Positions 50,201 through 62,007 of a stretch of DNA of 64,000 bases are shown in pieces. The stretch lies in NCBI RefSeq assembly GCF_000006565.2, contig NC_031475.1:3559189-3623188 (forward strand), written 5' to 3'. The notes beneath the pieces were generated by a model. That model worked only from the letters and a program-made list of their open reading frames with translations, was not told the DNA's origin and searched no databases. How positions within the stretch are numbered: the stretch's first letter is position 1; every line of letters begins with the position of its first letter. This stretch comes from Toxoplasma gondii ME49. Its lineage: Eukaryota > Apicomplexa > Conoidasida > Eucoccidiorida > Sarcocystidae. A program made the translations under genes and the position numbers.

Positions 50201-53200
50201 CCGCATGCGAAAAACGCAACAATCCTCTTGGACCATTCTACATAACAGACACCAAATCGTAAACGCGTATACAATACACCTACACATGCAACCAGATTTG
50301 TACATATGCGCATATGAATACATGTCTGCATGTACATATATATAACTATAAATATGTATACACATATACATATATATGTGTGTACATATGAATACATAAT
50401 ACATCTCTTCCTACATGCGTTTTGTACATTTCTAATTTGATACACATATCCAGAGAGAGGTCTTCGCAACGAACGGAGAATCTGTCGAGACCGTTTTCGC
50501 TTTCCAGTTCCTTGTGGAACTGCCGTTTCTCCGCGTAGTTCGAGGACTTTGTTGAGCCTTCAGTCTCCGCTGCATGCACTTTCGCGAGTCACAAAAGAAG
50601 AACTTCGAATCTGTCTCAGGCAGCCAGAGAGGAGGACGCGCATGCAAGCCTTTTGGCTGTGAGGCAGGGAGTCGGACAAGAAAGACTGAGAATTTTCCCC
50701 TCGAAGTCGCGTCCTACCTTCTGCGAGATACCACGAAGGAACGTCAGGATGTTTCTGCGGAGACAATACAGAGAGTCAACGACAAAACCTGCAAGTGCTG
50801 TCTGCTTCTTCGACACAAGGACGAGCAGAGACGCATGACACTCTCTTCCTTATGGAGAACTGCGTAGAAAATCTCGTTCTGGCTTGCTTTCTGTGCAGCG
50901 GAGTCTGCTGCTGTAAACAAGTGAGTTCAAAAGGATTCACTGGCTTGAACAGACGCTGTAATGCATGCAATTGGACGTTTGATGGAAACGAGAAGATTCA
51001 ACAGAAAGGAAAGCGAGAGAAATCGGTCGCCTCCGAGAGTCTTGTGGCGCTCCTGCACAGGAAAAACGTTTGCAAATACTTTTCAGGAGACCGACGGGTC
51101 TCCCCTTGACGGCGCCACTCGGAGAGTTGTCTCTCGTTTCCGACTTTTTCTTCCAGCCGTTTCGTTTCTTACAAGCATTTCGGCGTGGATGAGGTCGACG
51201 CACAGGCGGAAGCGGCTGCTGAGGTCTCCGTATCTAACAAAAGAAAAACTCGCAAAAACACCCGTGGGTCTGCAGGAAAGAACGAACAGTCAACCGTCCT
51301 TCTTTCCTTTCTCTCCTTCTCCCTCTCTGTCTCTGTTCTCTCCTTTTCTCTCCTTCTCCCTCTCTGTCTCTTTTCCCTCCTTTTCTCCCCTTCTCCGGTG
51401 CCATGCTCCGTTCGCTGTCACCTCTCTCCAGAAGTTGCGCCGAGGAAGAACAGCCTCGTTCTGTCGACCTGCCGCAGAAGAGACTGCAGCTCGAACTCCG
51501 TTCCCCTCTGCGACCTCGACTCGCCTGAGTTCTTACCTTTCGACGAGGCGTTCGGCGTCTTCCTGCGAGAGCGCTTCGAGCCGCTCCGCCAGCGTGGAGT
51601 CCTCGAACGCGCTGTCTGCATGCGCAAGGGTGGTGAGCGCCTCCGTCTTCAGGAGCTGCACTTCCTCGACGAGCGACAGGGCTCCCAGAACTCCTTTTCT
51701 CGGCTTTTCCGCCTCGACAAAAACCTCGTCGCCCCGCCAGACGACGAGAGCCGGGCAGGAGCTTTGCATGCGCTTCTCGCCGGACGTCTTCTCGCCGCGA
51801 TCGCTGCCCGCGAGTCCGGCCTTTGCGAGCGACGCCACTCCCCCAGAGTGGAAGGCGCAGAGCCGAAGCTCCGGCTCTGTGCGCGCCAGCAAAGTCTTGA
51901 AGAGCGCCGTCTCCCTCTCATGCGTCGAGGAGACCCGCTTGAGGTGTATGTACACCTGGCGCAGCTCCTCGAGCGTCTCGCGCGCGGCCTCCCAGTTTTC
52001 CTGTTCCTGCTCGAGCGCCGCAAGGATGCTCAGGCGGTACGCCCGCGACTCCAGCTTAGTCTTCTCGTCGCAGAGAGACACACACTCGCAGCCGAGGCTC
52101 AGGAAGTACGCGGCGACTTCCTCCGCCGGCAGAGCGTGTGGTTGACGCAGCAGCGCGTGAGCCTCTTCCGCCTGAGGTTTCTTTCCGGAAGACTTCGTTT
52201 CTTCCTTCTTCCCGGACGCACCCTTCGCCGCCTTCGAATCCGACACCGGAGGCGGCGGACTCTGCATGCAGGGCGTCTCGCTGTGGCACAAATTCTCCAG
52301 AAGCCGGGCATACAACAGAGCCTTCGAGAGACGGCGAATGCAGTGGCGACGCACCCGCAGATTCTGAAGCAACAAACAAGGCCCACAGAAACAAGGATAA
52401 AGACAGCGAGAGAGAGAAAGAGAGTAAGAGAGCGACGGAAAGCGATACGGAGAGATGGAGGCAAAGAAGGACAGGGAGAGGAAACAAGGATAAAGACAGC
52501 GAGGGAGAGAAAGAGAGTAAGAGAGCGACGGAAAGAGATACGGAGAGATGGAGGCAAAGAAGGACAGGGAGAGGAAACAAGGATAAAGACAGCGAGAGAG
52601 AGAAAGAGAGAAAACAGGAAGGAAGAAGAAAGGAAGAAGGAAAAACGAGAGTGCAGAGAAGGACGGCGAAAAATTCAGTCCTTACCACGACAGCTGATGC
52701 GGCATTTTCACCCTTGAGTTGCATGGCGTAGCTCCACGCGCGTTCAGCTTGCGTGAGGACGAGGAGAAGAACTCTGAAAGAGAACGAAAAAATCTTCAAT
52801 ATATAAGCACAGTGTTCCCTCACGTACCGGCTCTAGCTTCCTTTTTCATTCTTCTTGGCCATTTTTTTCTATACGTTCTCCATTTATTCTCTATTTGTTC
52901 TACATTTTTCTCGATTATTTCTACCTTTTCCAACATTTCTTCTCCATTTGTCTCCACCTTCTCCCTTCAGTATCTTCCTTTACTCTACAGTTTTCTCGAT
53001 TGTTTCTTGTTTTTCTCCACCTGTTTCCTTCATTTCTCTTCTCGTTGTATTGATTTCTCTGCCCGTTGAACGCTGCTTGAGTTGCTTCGATTCAGAGACA
53101 TTCGACACTGTTTCTGGTACAATCCAGAGAACTGCGTTCCCGGCGGTCACACCCAGACTTCTTGGAGAACATCTGCTCTCCTTTTGAGAGCCTCGTCCTC

Positions 53201-53508
53201 TGCGCTTCTCTCCTTTCTTCTCTCCGTCGTTCTCTGCGCTCTTTCCTTCCCCCCTCGTGAAGCTCTGCTCACCTTTCATCGCGAATCACGACGGGGAGTT
53301 TCTTCTGTTGGAAGCGGTTTCTGCCCTGTCGAAGCTCGAGGCTCGCGCGCAGCCGGTCGAGGCGCGCAGAGCAGTACCTTCTGTATCGCAGAAAGTCACC
53401 GTGACGGAGACCATTCGCCTCTCTCCTCTCCTCCACGTATAGCGAGAGCGAGAGCGAGAAGGAGCGAAACGCACCCTCAGGCCTCTCCGCCTCCAGAGCC
53501 TCGGCCAT
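45864..53508 (-). CDS. SRP68: Signal recognition particle subunit SRP68
   Basis: Partner of SRP72 on 7SL RNA in co-translational targeting to the ER. Solid exons: 53273..53508 (MAEALEAERPEG start, then GLRHGDFLRYRRYC), 52686..52773 (LTQAERAWSYAMQLK), 51537..52363 (LRVRRHCIRRLSKAL onward) and 51173..51233, all in phase. Human SRP68 has HGLRHGDFQRYRGYC, LMDAERAWSYAMQLK and a similar third block. Further likely exons are 50718..50754, one ending at 50569, 48591..48646 (ALCLAVFDASVGKLPEAY, parallel to the human RCFFIAQSYVLVKKWSEA region), 47787..47843 with a GC donor, and a last exon near 45864..46073 ending GALRGLVKSLFGR (human GLTGYIKGIFGFRS). Exons between 46 and 51 kb are short and not all resolved, so total length is unknown. 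A Pro/Lys/Ser-rich insert sits in the 827-nt exon. Confidence 0.9.
46233..46330. repeat. 10-bp purine tandem repeat
   Basis: About eight imperfect copies of GAGACAAGAA / GAGACAGGAA on the plus strand, in the SRP68 gene upstream (minus-strand sense) of the predicted last exon. Confidence 0.8.
47093..47276. repeat. (CTAT)n and (TA)n microsatellites
   Basis: CTAT tetranucleotide run at about 47093-47110 and TA arrays at 47213-47276, within the SRP68 gene in presumed intron sequence. Confidence 0.85.
52388..52612. repeat. 93-bp minisatellite in an SRP68 intron
   Basis: Two full copies and a partial third. Units begin with GAAACAAGGATAAAGACAGC at 52388, 52481 and 52574, a period of exactly 93 bases. 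Copies 1 and 2 differ at only a couple of positions (GAGAGAG/GAGGGAG and AAGCGAT/AAGAGAT). It lies in the intron between SRP68 exons 51537..52363 and 52686..52773. Because 93 is a multiple of three and the tract is purine-rich, it stays open on the plus strand and lengthens a spurious antisense frame. Confidence 0.93.
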
Positions 53509-55005
53509 CTTCTCGCTCGGACGAGAAATCAAGGACGAAGAAGACTGAGGGAGGAAGAGAGAGGAGACGAAGCGAGCGAAGAGGAAGACGAAGCGAAAGA
53601 AAAGAAGAGGAAGGAGAGGAGAAAAAACTGCTTTTGTGTGAACAGAGACGCGGAAGAAGAGAAGGACTGCACATGCGCAAGGAAGACGACTAAGGCCAGA
53701 CACGGCGTAAAACAATAAGAGAGAGACACCAGATATTAGAGAGTTGCGATAAGAAGGCGCCCTGGGCGAACAAAGTGGAGAGGAATACGTCTCGAGACGA
53801 GAGGAGAAGGCGGAAAAAGCCTCCCTGTACAGACACCCCCGATGAACAACAGCAGAAGCCAAGTGAACAAGGCGCGTTTCTTGCTCTCGAAACTTCTTCC
53901 CTGTCCGCTGCAGCGCAGAGAGACAGCCCAGGTTTTGTGCTCTCCCCACAAACGCAGGGACTCGCTGTCTTTCTTGCCTGTTTTTCGCTTCTCTTTGCCC
54001 GCTCACATTCTTCCCCCGGAAAACACAGAAAGAAGAGGGCAGAGGCAATTCAACAGGATCTCCTCGGCTGCTCCGCGTCTGCCGCTTTCTGGACGACAGC
54101 GCTTTCCAGAATCTTTTCGCAGAAACGAGAGAAGACAGGCCGCTGAGCGCTGAGGACCGCGAGAGAGCCTTGTCGACGAACTCATCCCTGCTCACAGTTC
54201 CTTTTTCTCGCCTTCCTACATCCCCCTCGCCTCCTTCTGGAAGTCTCGCTTAACCTTTCGCTGGGAGTTCGAAACGGAGAAGAACGCGCGGGTGCGAAGT
54301 CTCCTCGATAATCTCGAGCGGAGCCTCGAGTTCGCTGTCGAGCAAACGAGAAAGAACACAAGCTGTCTCGCCCCAGGCGGCACACACGGCCGGTGACGCT
54401 GCAAGGCTTTGGGAGGCTGCGGCGCATGCAGTTTTTTTGAAAAATATGAGCAAGAGAGTCAAGGCGGGACGAGGTGGTGCTTCGTGAAAGACTTTCTCTG
54501 CAGTTCTTTTCTGTCCGTTTTAGTTGTCTCCCGGCCTCTTGGTTGTCTCCCTTTCTGGAGAAACGTGACTTTCTCGTCTTCGTCTCTCGGGTGTACATAC
54601 ACCTCACGGCGGACTGTTCCCGCCCCAAATTCGCGGATTTGAAAGCTTCCTCGCATTTTTTCCATCTGCCGCATCTCCCACTCTTCCCCGTCTTCCGTTC
54701 TTCTCTCTTTCTCGTCCTCTGTCGCGCGAATATCTCTCGCGTTTCAGAAGACTCCCGCGCCTCTCCCCGTACACACCGTAAAACACAGACCCCCCCCTGT
54801 CTCTACCTTCTCTCTCCCTTTCCTGCTCTTCCGCTCCTGTTTCTTTCGTTTTCCGTCTTTCTCTTTCTCCTCTTCGGATTCCTTCTCTCTATCTCGACGG
54901 CTCCCGTTCCCATCCCGCTGTTCTCGCATTCGTTCCGTCCTCTCGCGAGGCCTTCCCTGAACAGGCGTCCGGCCGCGTTCTTCTCTCGATTTCCGCTCTT
55001 CCACG
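53509..55005. other. Divergent intergenic region, probable shared promoter
   Basis: About 1.5 kb between the start codons of SRP68 (minus) and the unrecognised plus-strand gene at 55006. The half next to 55006 is strongly C/T-rich on the plus strand, typical of a coccidian leader. I can point to no TATA box or defined factor site. Open frames here are Ser/Phe/Leu or Arg/Glu-rich shadows. Confidence 0.5.
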
Positions 55006-58000
55006 ATGACTGCGCTGCCTCCTCCGCCTTCGGCGAATGTCGCCGTATCCTTCACTGCTGCGCCTGCAGAACCGCTTTCTCGCGGGGAGGTGAAGGCGGC
55101 GTCTTTGAAGCTGGAGCTGCAGAACATCGAGAGGGAGTTGAAGGACTGGTGGATGAGCAGAAAGATTCTTCGTGACGTAAGTGCGAGTTTCGCGAAGCAG
55201 ACGCAGACTCAGGGAGTAAAGCTGGGCGGGGAGAGCTTCGGCTTGGCAGCGTCGCTGAGGCGCAAAAGTAACGCCTTCAGCAGCCAGAGATGACTGTCGG
55301 AGGCGAAAGCGAGCAAATGACAGAGACGCAATCGCACACACAGAGTCACCGACTGTAGAGGGGAAAAGAACGTCGAAGAAGAACGTCGACGGCAACGAGC
55401 CCAGTCGAAGGGGAGATGAAGTGGAGAGACAGCGAGACAGGGGCGCAGAGACAGGGAAGTTCTCTTCCGGTTTCGTCTGGGGTGTCCTGTTTGGAGTTGA
55501 CAGAGAGCCTGTCTAGCCACGATGTCTTTGCTCGTGATCGTAGCTCGGTGCATGCACTTGTTCGTCTGTTAACACAGCCGTTTGCGCTGCCTGTCGATGC
55601 CTCATTGACGACGCACTTTGAGGTGCAGACGCGATCCGCGAGCTGCTGCATTCACACGTACACTGTGGGCGCCTTCGACGTTTCTTCTCACCCTTTTGCG
55701 CTGGACGGACGCCTGCACCGTCGGATTCCTCTCTCCAATGCCCTCTTTCTCTGCAGAGAAACATCGGTCTCTTCAACCTCTTGCAGCACCACAACTTTGC
55801 CGGTCTCTCCGTCAACAACGCAAAACTTTCTGACAGCCAAAGGGTCATGTGGACGGACCTCGTTCAGGGAAAGGTGAGAGTCTCTTTCAGCAACGTCTCT
55901 CCTAAACCGAGTCCGCTCTCGACTCGAAGGTCTTGGCTCTCGCAGGTCTCAGCACAGGCATCTCTGTCCTCTATACATACACGCATATATATATATATAT
56001 ATATAGATAGATATATGTATGTATATTAGAGCTATGCATGCAGGCATATCGTTGTGTGTATCTTTGGAGAATTCTGTCTCGAGTGCATGTCTTTATCATT
56101 GACGATGGAGAAGACGCCATGCATGTCTGTCGCCGTCGTTGTTCGCTTTCGATGTGGGCGCTTCCGTGGAGCTTCGTTTCGACGCCCTCAGTTGCAGAGC
56201 GCATGCGTTGGTCTGTGTGCGCGCGCCTTTTTCAGCCTGACGTCGAGGACAAGTTGAGCGTGGACGCTCGTGAGATGAAGGTGAGTCTGGAAAGAAACGA
56301 ACTTTGTTCCACAGCTTGGTGCTACCTCGAAACGGATCTTCGCTTTCCCGAGTCGCCTCTGCAGTCTTTTGCGCCTGTTTTCATTTTCTTTTCTCTCTCT
56401 CTCTCTCGCTCGATCTCTCTGTCTCTCTTGGCGCTTTTGCGTCCAGGTCGACATGTATGAGAAAATGTTCAAGCAGGCGGCGGATCTGGAGAACCCCTGC
56501 CGCATGCCCGGTAAAAAGAAAAAACATTTGGTCGCTCTCTCCTCCTCGATGCATGCATGCACGGTGCTCTCCGTTATCTCCGTCCACGGCTTCCGTGGAG
56601 GTCTGGTCAAGAAGAAAGGAAACAGCTCCACGACGCCCTCTGCACAGCCGCGCAGCGTTCGAATCAGCAGACGACGACGTCCTCTTTCTCATGCACACAC
56701 ATACACACACAGATATATACTCTTGCGCATGATGTCCTCCACAAACATCCACAGATACTTGGTTGTTTCCGTGTGCACAAGCAAGGATGGTGGTAACTTT
56801 TGCTGCGTCGTCGGCGTCTCAGACATCAACGTACACACCCCTCCTGTGCATGTACTTCTACGCCAGATACACACATATATATATATATATTTATGCGTAT
56901 TTTTATGCATATTTTATTTGTAAAGCATTGTGTGTGTATATATACGCATGTATGGACGTGCATCTGCGTATGCGTTTCATACTGAAAAGAGGCCTGTGTG
57001 TAGAAGAGAGCCTGGTGTCCTGTGTTTCTCCGTGGCGATGCATGCAAAGTTAGGGGGGGTCGTGGGTGAACAGTTTTTGAAACCTTAAAAAGTCTTCTCT
57101 GATTTTTCTCCCTGCAGGCGTCGCGTATCTGCGCTGCCTGCGCGACACCCTCACCGAGACGCAGAGTGTAAGGAAAAGGCGAAGATTGTGTCGATCAATG
57201 CAGCGTGGAATCGAAAGCAGCACCAAGCCGTCGTTTCGAATCTCCCCTACCTCGACATGCGTCTGCATGCACACATAGAATCTAAATCCGAACAGAAATC
57301 TGCGCGCTTGTGTGTAGAAGGCCTGGCGACTGGCACACTCAGCGCTTGACCTTTCCAGAGATCTGTCGCTGTCTAAAGCGGTTTGCGATTCAAATGGCCG
57401 TACGCTGTACTCCGACGCCGCCTTTCAGGCGCATGTCCATAGTCACGTTCACTGTCGCCTCTCGCACGCGACGTCCAGAACAAGAGAAACGAGAAGAAAG
57501 TTGTATCCAAACGCTCACCGCTGCGGTGCGCAGAGACGGCAGCGGAGGGCGGTTGTCTGAGTCGCACTCAGTTCGTCTTTGTCGACGCGTTTGTCTGTCT
57601 CCACGTGCGAAGGCTCATGTCTGTCGTCTCTGCATTTTTCTTCTGTTCGCATCCGTCCTTGAACTTGGTTTCAGAGTTCAGATCTTTTCTGGCCACCGAG
57701 CATCTACGCCTTCTCTTTCTTCCGTCCTTGTCTTTCCAGGCGCGACGCTCCTCGTGTCTCAACGCCTTCAGCAGCTTCGACGCATGCAGGACTGGGCTCC
57801 TCAAACAGCAATCTGCGGCCGTCGAGTAAGGCGTTTTCCTTTCTCCTCCGCCGCGCGCGTTTGTGTCTCGAAAGTGACAACGTATGGAGTCAAGCATTTG
57901 TGTTGTGCGGGCGGCTGCATGGCGATAGACGAAGACTCTCAAGCAGTTGAAAAAAAATGGCAACACCCCATTCGATGTTTTTTTCTGAAGGGATTTTCGC

Positions 58001-58629
58001 GTGATCTCTCCTTCCAGTTCTCCCCGTCTGCATGCTCCTCTGTGTCCTCGCTTCAGAGACGAAAGTCCTCTGTGCTTCGATGCTGCTTCCCGTCTACAAA
58101 AAGACGTCCAGAGACACGCAGACATTGCCGCATGCATGCACGTTCACGCACTCACATACTGTCCATAAAGAACCACATATATATATATATATATATATAT
58201 ACGTATATATATATATATATTTATATGTGCATATATATACAAATATATATATATTTATATATATATTAGTGTGTGTCTGTGTGAGGCCCGATACCGTTTA
58301 CTTTGTGTGCTCGTGAACAAAAAAAGATGGTGCGTTTGCTGGCGTCTACACACAGGAACAGCTTGGTTCGACAGAACATGGCAGACGTCCGCGCAAAGGT
58401 GAGCGCTGCGTCTTCCAACTCAGACATGGCACCCACAGAGTTGCTCTGCAGACGCAGGCTCTTCGCGAGGTCCATTCTCTCTCCACAGTGGACAAAGCAT
58501 TTTTTTTGCTCGCCCGCCGTGTCTCGCTCGGTTGCATGCGCTTCAGAAAACACAAATAAAAATAAGAAAGTGGAAGGTCGGCGCACTTACATTTGTCCAT
58601 ATGCATAAATATATTTATATATATATATT

Positions 58630-58678
<49 letters not shown>

Positions 58679-58919
58679 GTCCGCGTACGTATACGTGCAT
58701 CTATGGACACATGTCTCTGTATGTGCTTGTATGCATGTGTATGCATGCATGCGTATTTGTAGATCTGTAAAAAGAGATTTCGGAGGGAGTATGTCGGTGA
58801 GACGTCTCCATGCGACGAGTTCGTTTTCGTTGATGCCCATGTGTGTTGAATGGCGTTCTTCGATGCAGGCTTTGTTCGAGCGTCGCGCCGTGCTGTTGGA
58901 CTTGGTCGAAGGCAAATGA
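55006..58919 (+). CDS. Unrecognised helical protein, ten predicted exons
   Basis: Predicted join(55006..55176, 55757..55873, 56236..56280, 56447..56510, 57118..57167, 57318..57380, 57740..57825, 58057..58105, 58327..58398, 58869..58919), 255 residues. Junctions for the first five exons and the last two are strong (GAC|GTAAGT, AAG|GTGAGA, AAG|GTGAGT). Donors at 57380 (GCG|GTTTGC) and 58105 (GAC|GTCCAG) and the acceptor at 58327 are weak. Visible pieces: a short Pro-rich N-terminus, [80 protein letters not shown], and the end [15 protein letters not shown]. It is charged and helical with no signal peptide, membrane span or zinc motif. I know no family for it. The many tiny exons with good coding phase argue that it is real. 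Confidence 0.68.
56876..56945. repeat. (TA)n-rich stretch
   Basis: TA array continuing into TTTATG/CATATTTT sequence, in the long intron before exon 57118 of the unrecognised gene. Confidence 0.8.
58176..58267. repeat. (TA)n array
   Basis: About 90 bases of TA with ACG and TGC interruptions, just upstream of the predicted 58327 exon. The last AG before that exon lies in an A-rich stretch, not a pyrimidine tract. Confidence 0.9.
58607..58679. repeat. (TA)n array
   Basis: Near-pure TA array in the last intron of the unrecognised gene, followed by GT/CATG-rich sequence to about 58760. Confidence 0.9.
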
Positions 58920-61900
58920 GCTGATCAAAGAAACCAGATTTCCTCATTGTTCAACTGCTGCATTCCTCTCAATAGGTCCACCTGGTCCTCTCTGCGACTC
59001 GTGAACATATGCGCATGCACGCGCAAATACATATCGGGATGTGTCATTGGATGGATGCATGCAGATGCAAATAAATTTGCATATACATCTGTACATGGGG
59101 ATATATATATATATATATACGCACATGTGGATGTATTTCTCGGTCGCTGTCGGGATGTATGTCTTCATTTGTGTTTGTAGAGAGATCTCTGTGTGAAGAT
59201 GATATGTGTATACATGTATCTGCCTTGTATGTGTGCATGTCCATGTACTTGCTTGCATGTGCTGTGCCGCTTCGCTTTTTGCGTCTCTTCGTCGGCGTTG
59301 CTGCGCCGCGGCTGGATGCTTCTGGCTGGGAGTTGGCGGGGGGACCGAGGCCGGAAGAGACGCGTTCTGAAGACTAAGATTCTGCTTTCTCAGTCGCGAC
59401 GCACTCTGACAGAAAACGAACTCTGTTTGCGACTCAATATCGCGTTTCCGCCTGAGATGGAGAGGCCGGTAACACAAGCGAAAGAAGAAACCTCAAAGCT
59501 TCGCAAGAGTGTCTGCATTTCTTCTCGTTCCCCTTCTGCTCTGTGCTTTCTCTCTTCTCTTTCGATGCTTGCTTTTTCCATCCTCTTCTCTCTCGGTTCC
59601 TAGACGCAGCCTCTCGCTTCTTCGTTTTCTGGCCTCTCTTCGCCTTGGCCGATTTATCTCTTTCTATGGCTTGACACAACGCGCGCCGTACGAACACCGC
59701 CGAAGATGTATTTCAAACGCCAAGACCGTTGGGATTTCGTAGAGAATGGATGGACTGGCAGGGAACACCACGACCACAGTTCAGGACCTTGTGTACCTCC
59801 CGAGACATTCTGCTCTTTTCTTCATTTTCCTGCCTCCTCTGTTTCGAGACGGCATTCGCGGCTAACCATCGTGACACAAGTGCATCATTGGTAACGAACA
59901 CACACTCTCGGAATTCGTTTCCTTTCAACGCCTCGGCCGTCGCGTCTTTCACAGAAAGAAGGAACTGAATGGAGAACGCGTTCACATCAGACTCGCCTCC
60001 AGAGTTTCCGAGAACGTCCTTTCTGTCTGCACCTGGGACTTCTCGAGTGACTCACCGGAGGCAACGCTGGGGTGGAGCGTAAAGCGTTGCTTCTGCGGGG
60101 GCGGAGAAGAAGCGCCGTCCCCACAATGGAGGCACAGTCCATACGCATACACACTAATATAAAAAATGTCCTCGAGTCTATGGAGTCATACAATACTCTT
60201 AAATCCAATATATATATATATATATATGTATATGTAGTTGTATCTTGTGGGTGCAGGCGTGGACGGTGAGAGGGAACCAATCGCTTCAAAGGTTACACAC
60301 ATGGATTGCGTTCAATAGGATAGAGTTGAACTGTGTAAAGGTCGCGCGTTGTGGTTTCAGTTTTTGATCGCAAGCGACTGAGGTGACACAAAGTTGCGGT
60401 TCTCGCCTCTGTTTCCCAGTGCATCGCGAAGAGCATTGTATGGATGCAGCTGGGTCTCCTCAGCTACCTTTCAGTGAAGGCATTGCAGTCTCTGCACCTC
60501 TTCTCCTCTCCTGGGAAATTGTTCGATCACGTTGTTTTTCAGCAAGACTCTAAAAACAGATCCACCTTCTCTATTTTTCGACACAAACACAAATGCAGGC
60601 AGATACCTACAGAGACATGAGTGTCTGTCGGTGTGTACTTGCATGGGGACTCTCGGCCATCCCCGCTCCTCTCCATGTGATTCGAACTGGTTCTGGGCGT
60701 ATGAATACCTATCTCTGCATGCAACGACTCATCAAATGCCCGCGCGTATTTGTTGAACCATTGCTGCTGGCGCTCGCTGCATCCGTATGCATTGACATGT
60801 ACGAACAAGTTTAATGCCTGTCAAGAATGCAATGACGAAGCTCCTCCCAGGGTACACACACACAGCCAGTTGCCGATGTGCACACAACCCCATATATATA
60901 TATATATATATTTATATGTATTTAAATAAATATCCATGTGTATAAACAATATCCATGTATATGAGCAAGAGTCGCGGAACGTTTGTGTCAGGCACCGTGT
61001 TTAGAAGCTCAGAGGCGAGAGCGACAAGTGAAGAGAGAGGTAAGACACTGAAGCCATGGTGGCGAAGAAACGCAGCAGAACGGCATCCGGCGAGCAAAGA
61101 CGACGTCTGCGGTGGAGGAAGTGCATTGCATGCGGCGGACTGAAAATCCTCCGTTTTCAGAGCGAGGGAGTTGATTTCTCCGGTGAAAATGAGAATGGAG
61201 ACGGAGAAGAAAGCAGACAAGGGAGCGGGTGTGCCCAAGCGTCTCTCGCTTCTCTCGGGCAAGAGAAAAGACAGGCTGCTGCATGCAGGAAAGGCTGCGA
61301 CAGGTTTTTTGCGATTTCCAGCCTCGCTTGGAGCATTTTCTGCACAAATAAGGGAGGATACTCCGTTCTGACATCACGGGTGGCTTCCTTTCTTCTATCT
61401 CCTCGGAGACCTGAGGACTTCCACCAGTGCCGCGGCTCTCTCCGGCGTCCAGGAGAAAGAAAGAGAAGCGACAGAGGGAAAAGAACGAGAGAACGAGGAA
61501 GAAGAAAGACGGAACGACATTTTTGCGTTGTTCGTGTTTGAATCGCGTCTCCTTTTCCGTCATTTTCCTGCTGAAACTCGAGGGAACTGGGGGGACGGCT
61601 TCTCTTCGTCTTTCTGAGAAAGCACCTCGAGAAAAGTCGGCAGTTCCTGACTTCTCTCTTTCCTCTCTTTTCTCTCTTTTCTTTCTTGTCTCCGTTCTCT
61701 TCTCTCGCCTGTCTCCGTTCTCTTTCTTTTTCTTTCTTTTCTTGTCTCTGCTTTTCGTTCTTTTCGTTATTCTCTGTCCAAGTCTCCCGTCACGCTCTGA
61801 AAACAGTCTGTTTCTCCTGTGACCGGGTGCCTTCTCACTCTTCGTTCCTGGTGTTCGCGTCTCCCCTTCGTTCTGACCTTTCCCCCTCGTCCTGCTTTCC

Positions 61901-62007
61901 TTCTCCGACCAAGGCGTCTGCGGACTGCATGAGACTCTGGAGTCCGCGTCGCTCTTCTGCCTCGACTTCGTTGCCGCGAGCCTCCCAAGAAACGCGTCGC
62001 TCTGAAG
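58920..62007. other. Intergenic before the ARP4-like gene
   Basis: Contains the 3' flank of the unrecognised gene and the promoter and leader of the ARP4-like gene. TA arrays lie at about 59100-59120, 60208-60232 and 60892-60930. The last 450 bases (61550-62007) are strongly T/C-rich, typical of a leader. The large minus-strand frame at 61009-62460 is antisense and rejected. No other gene is supported. Confidence 0.5.

Noticed and set aside
51185..52717. 510-codon plus-strand open frame
   Set aside because: Antisense to SRP68 exon 3 and extended through the 93-bp purine minisatellite, whose period is a multiple of three. No protein family resemblance.
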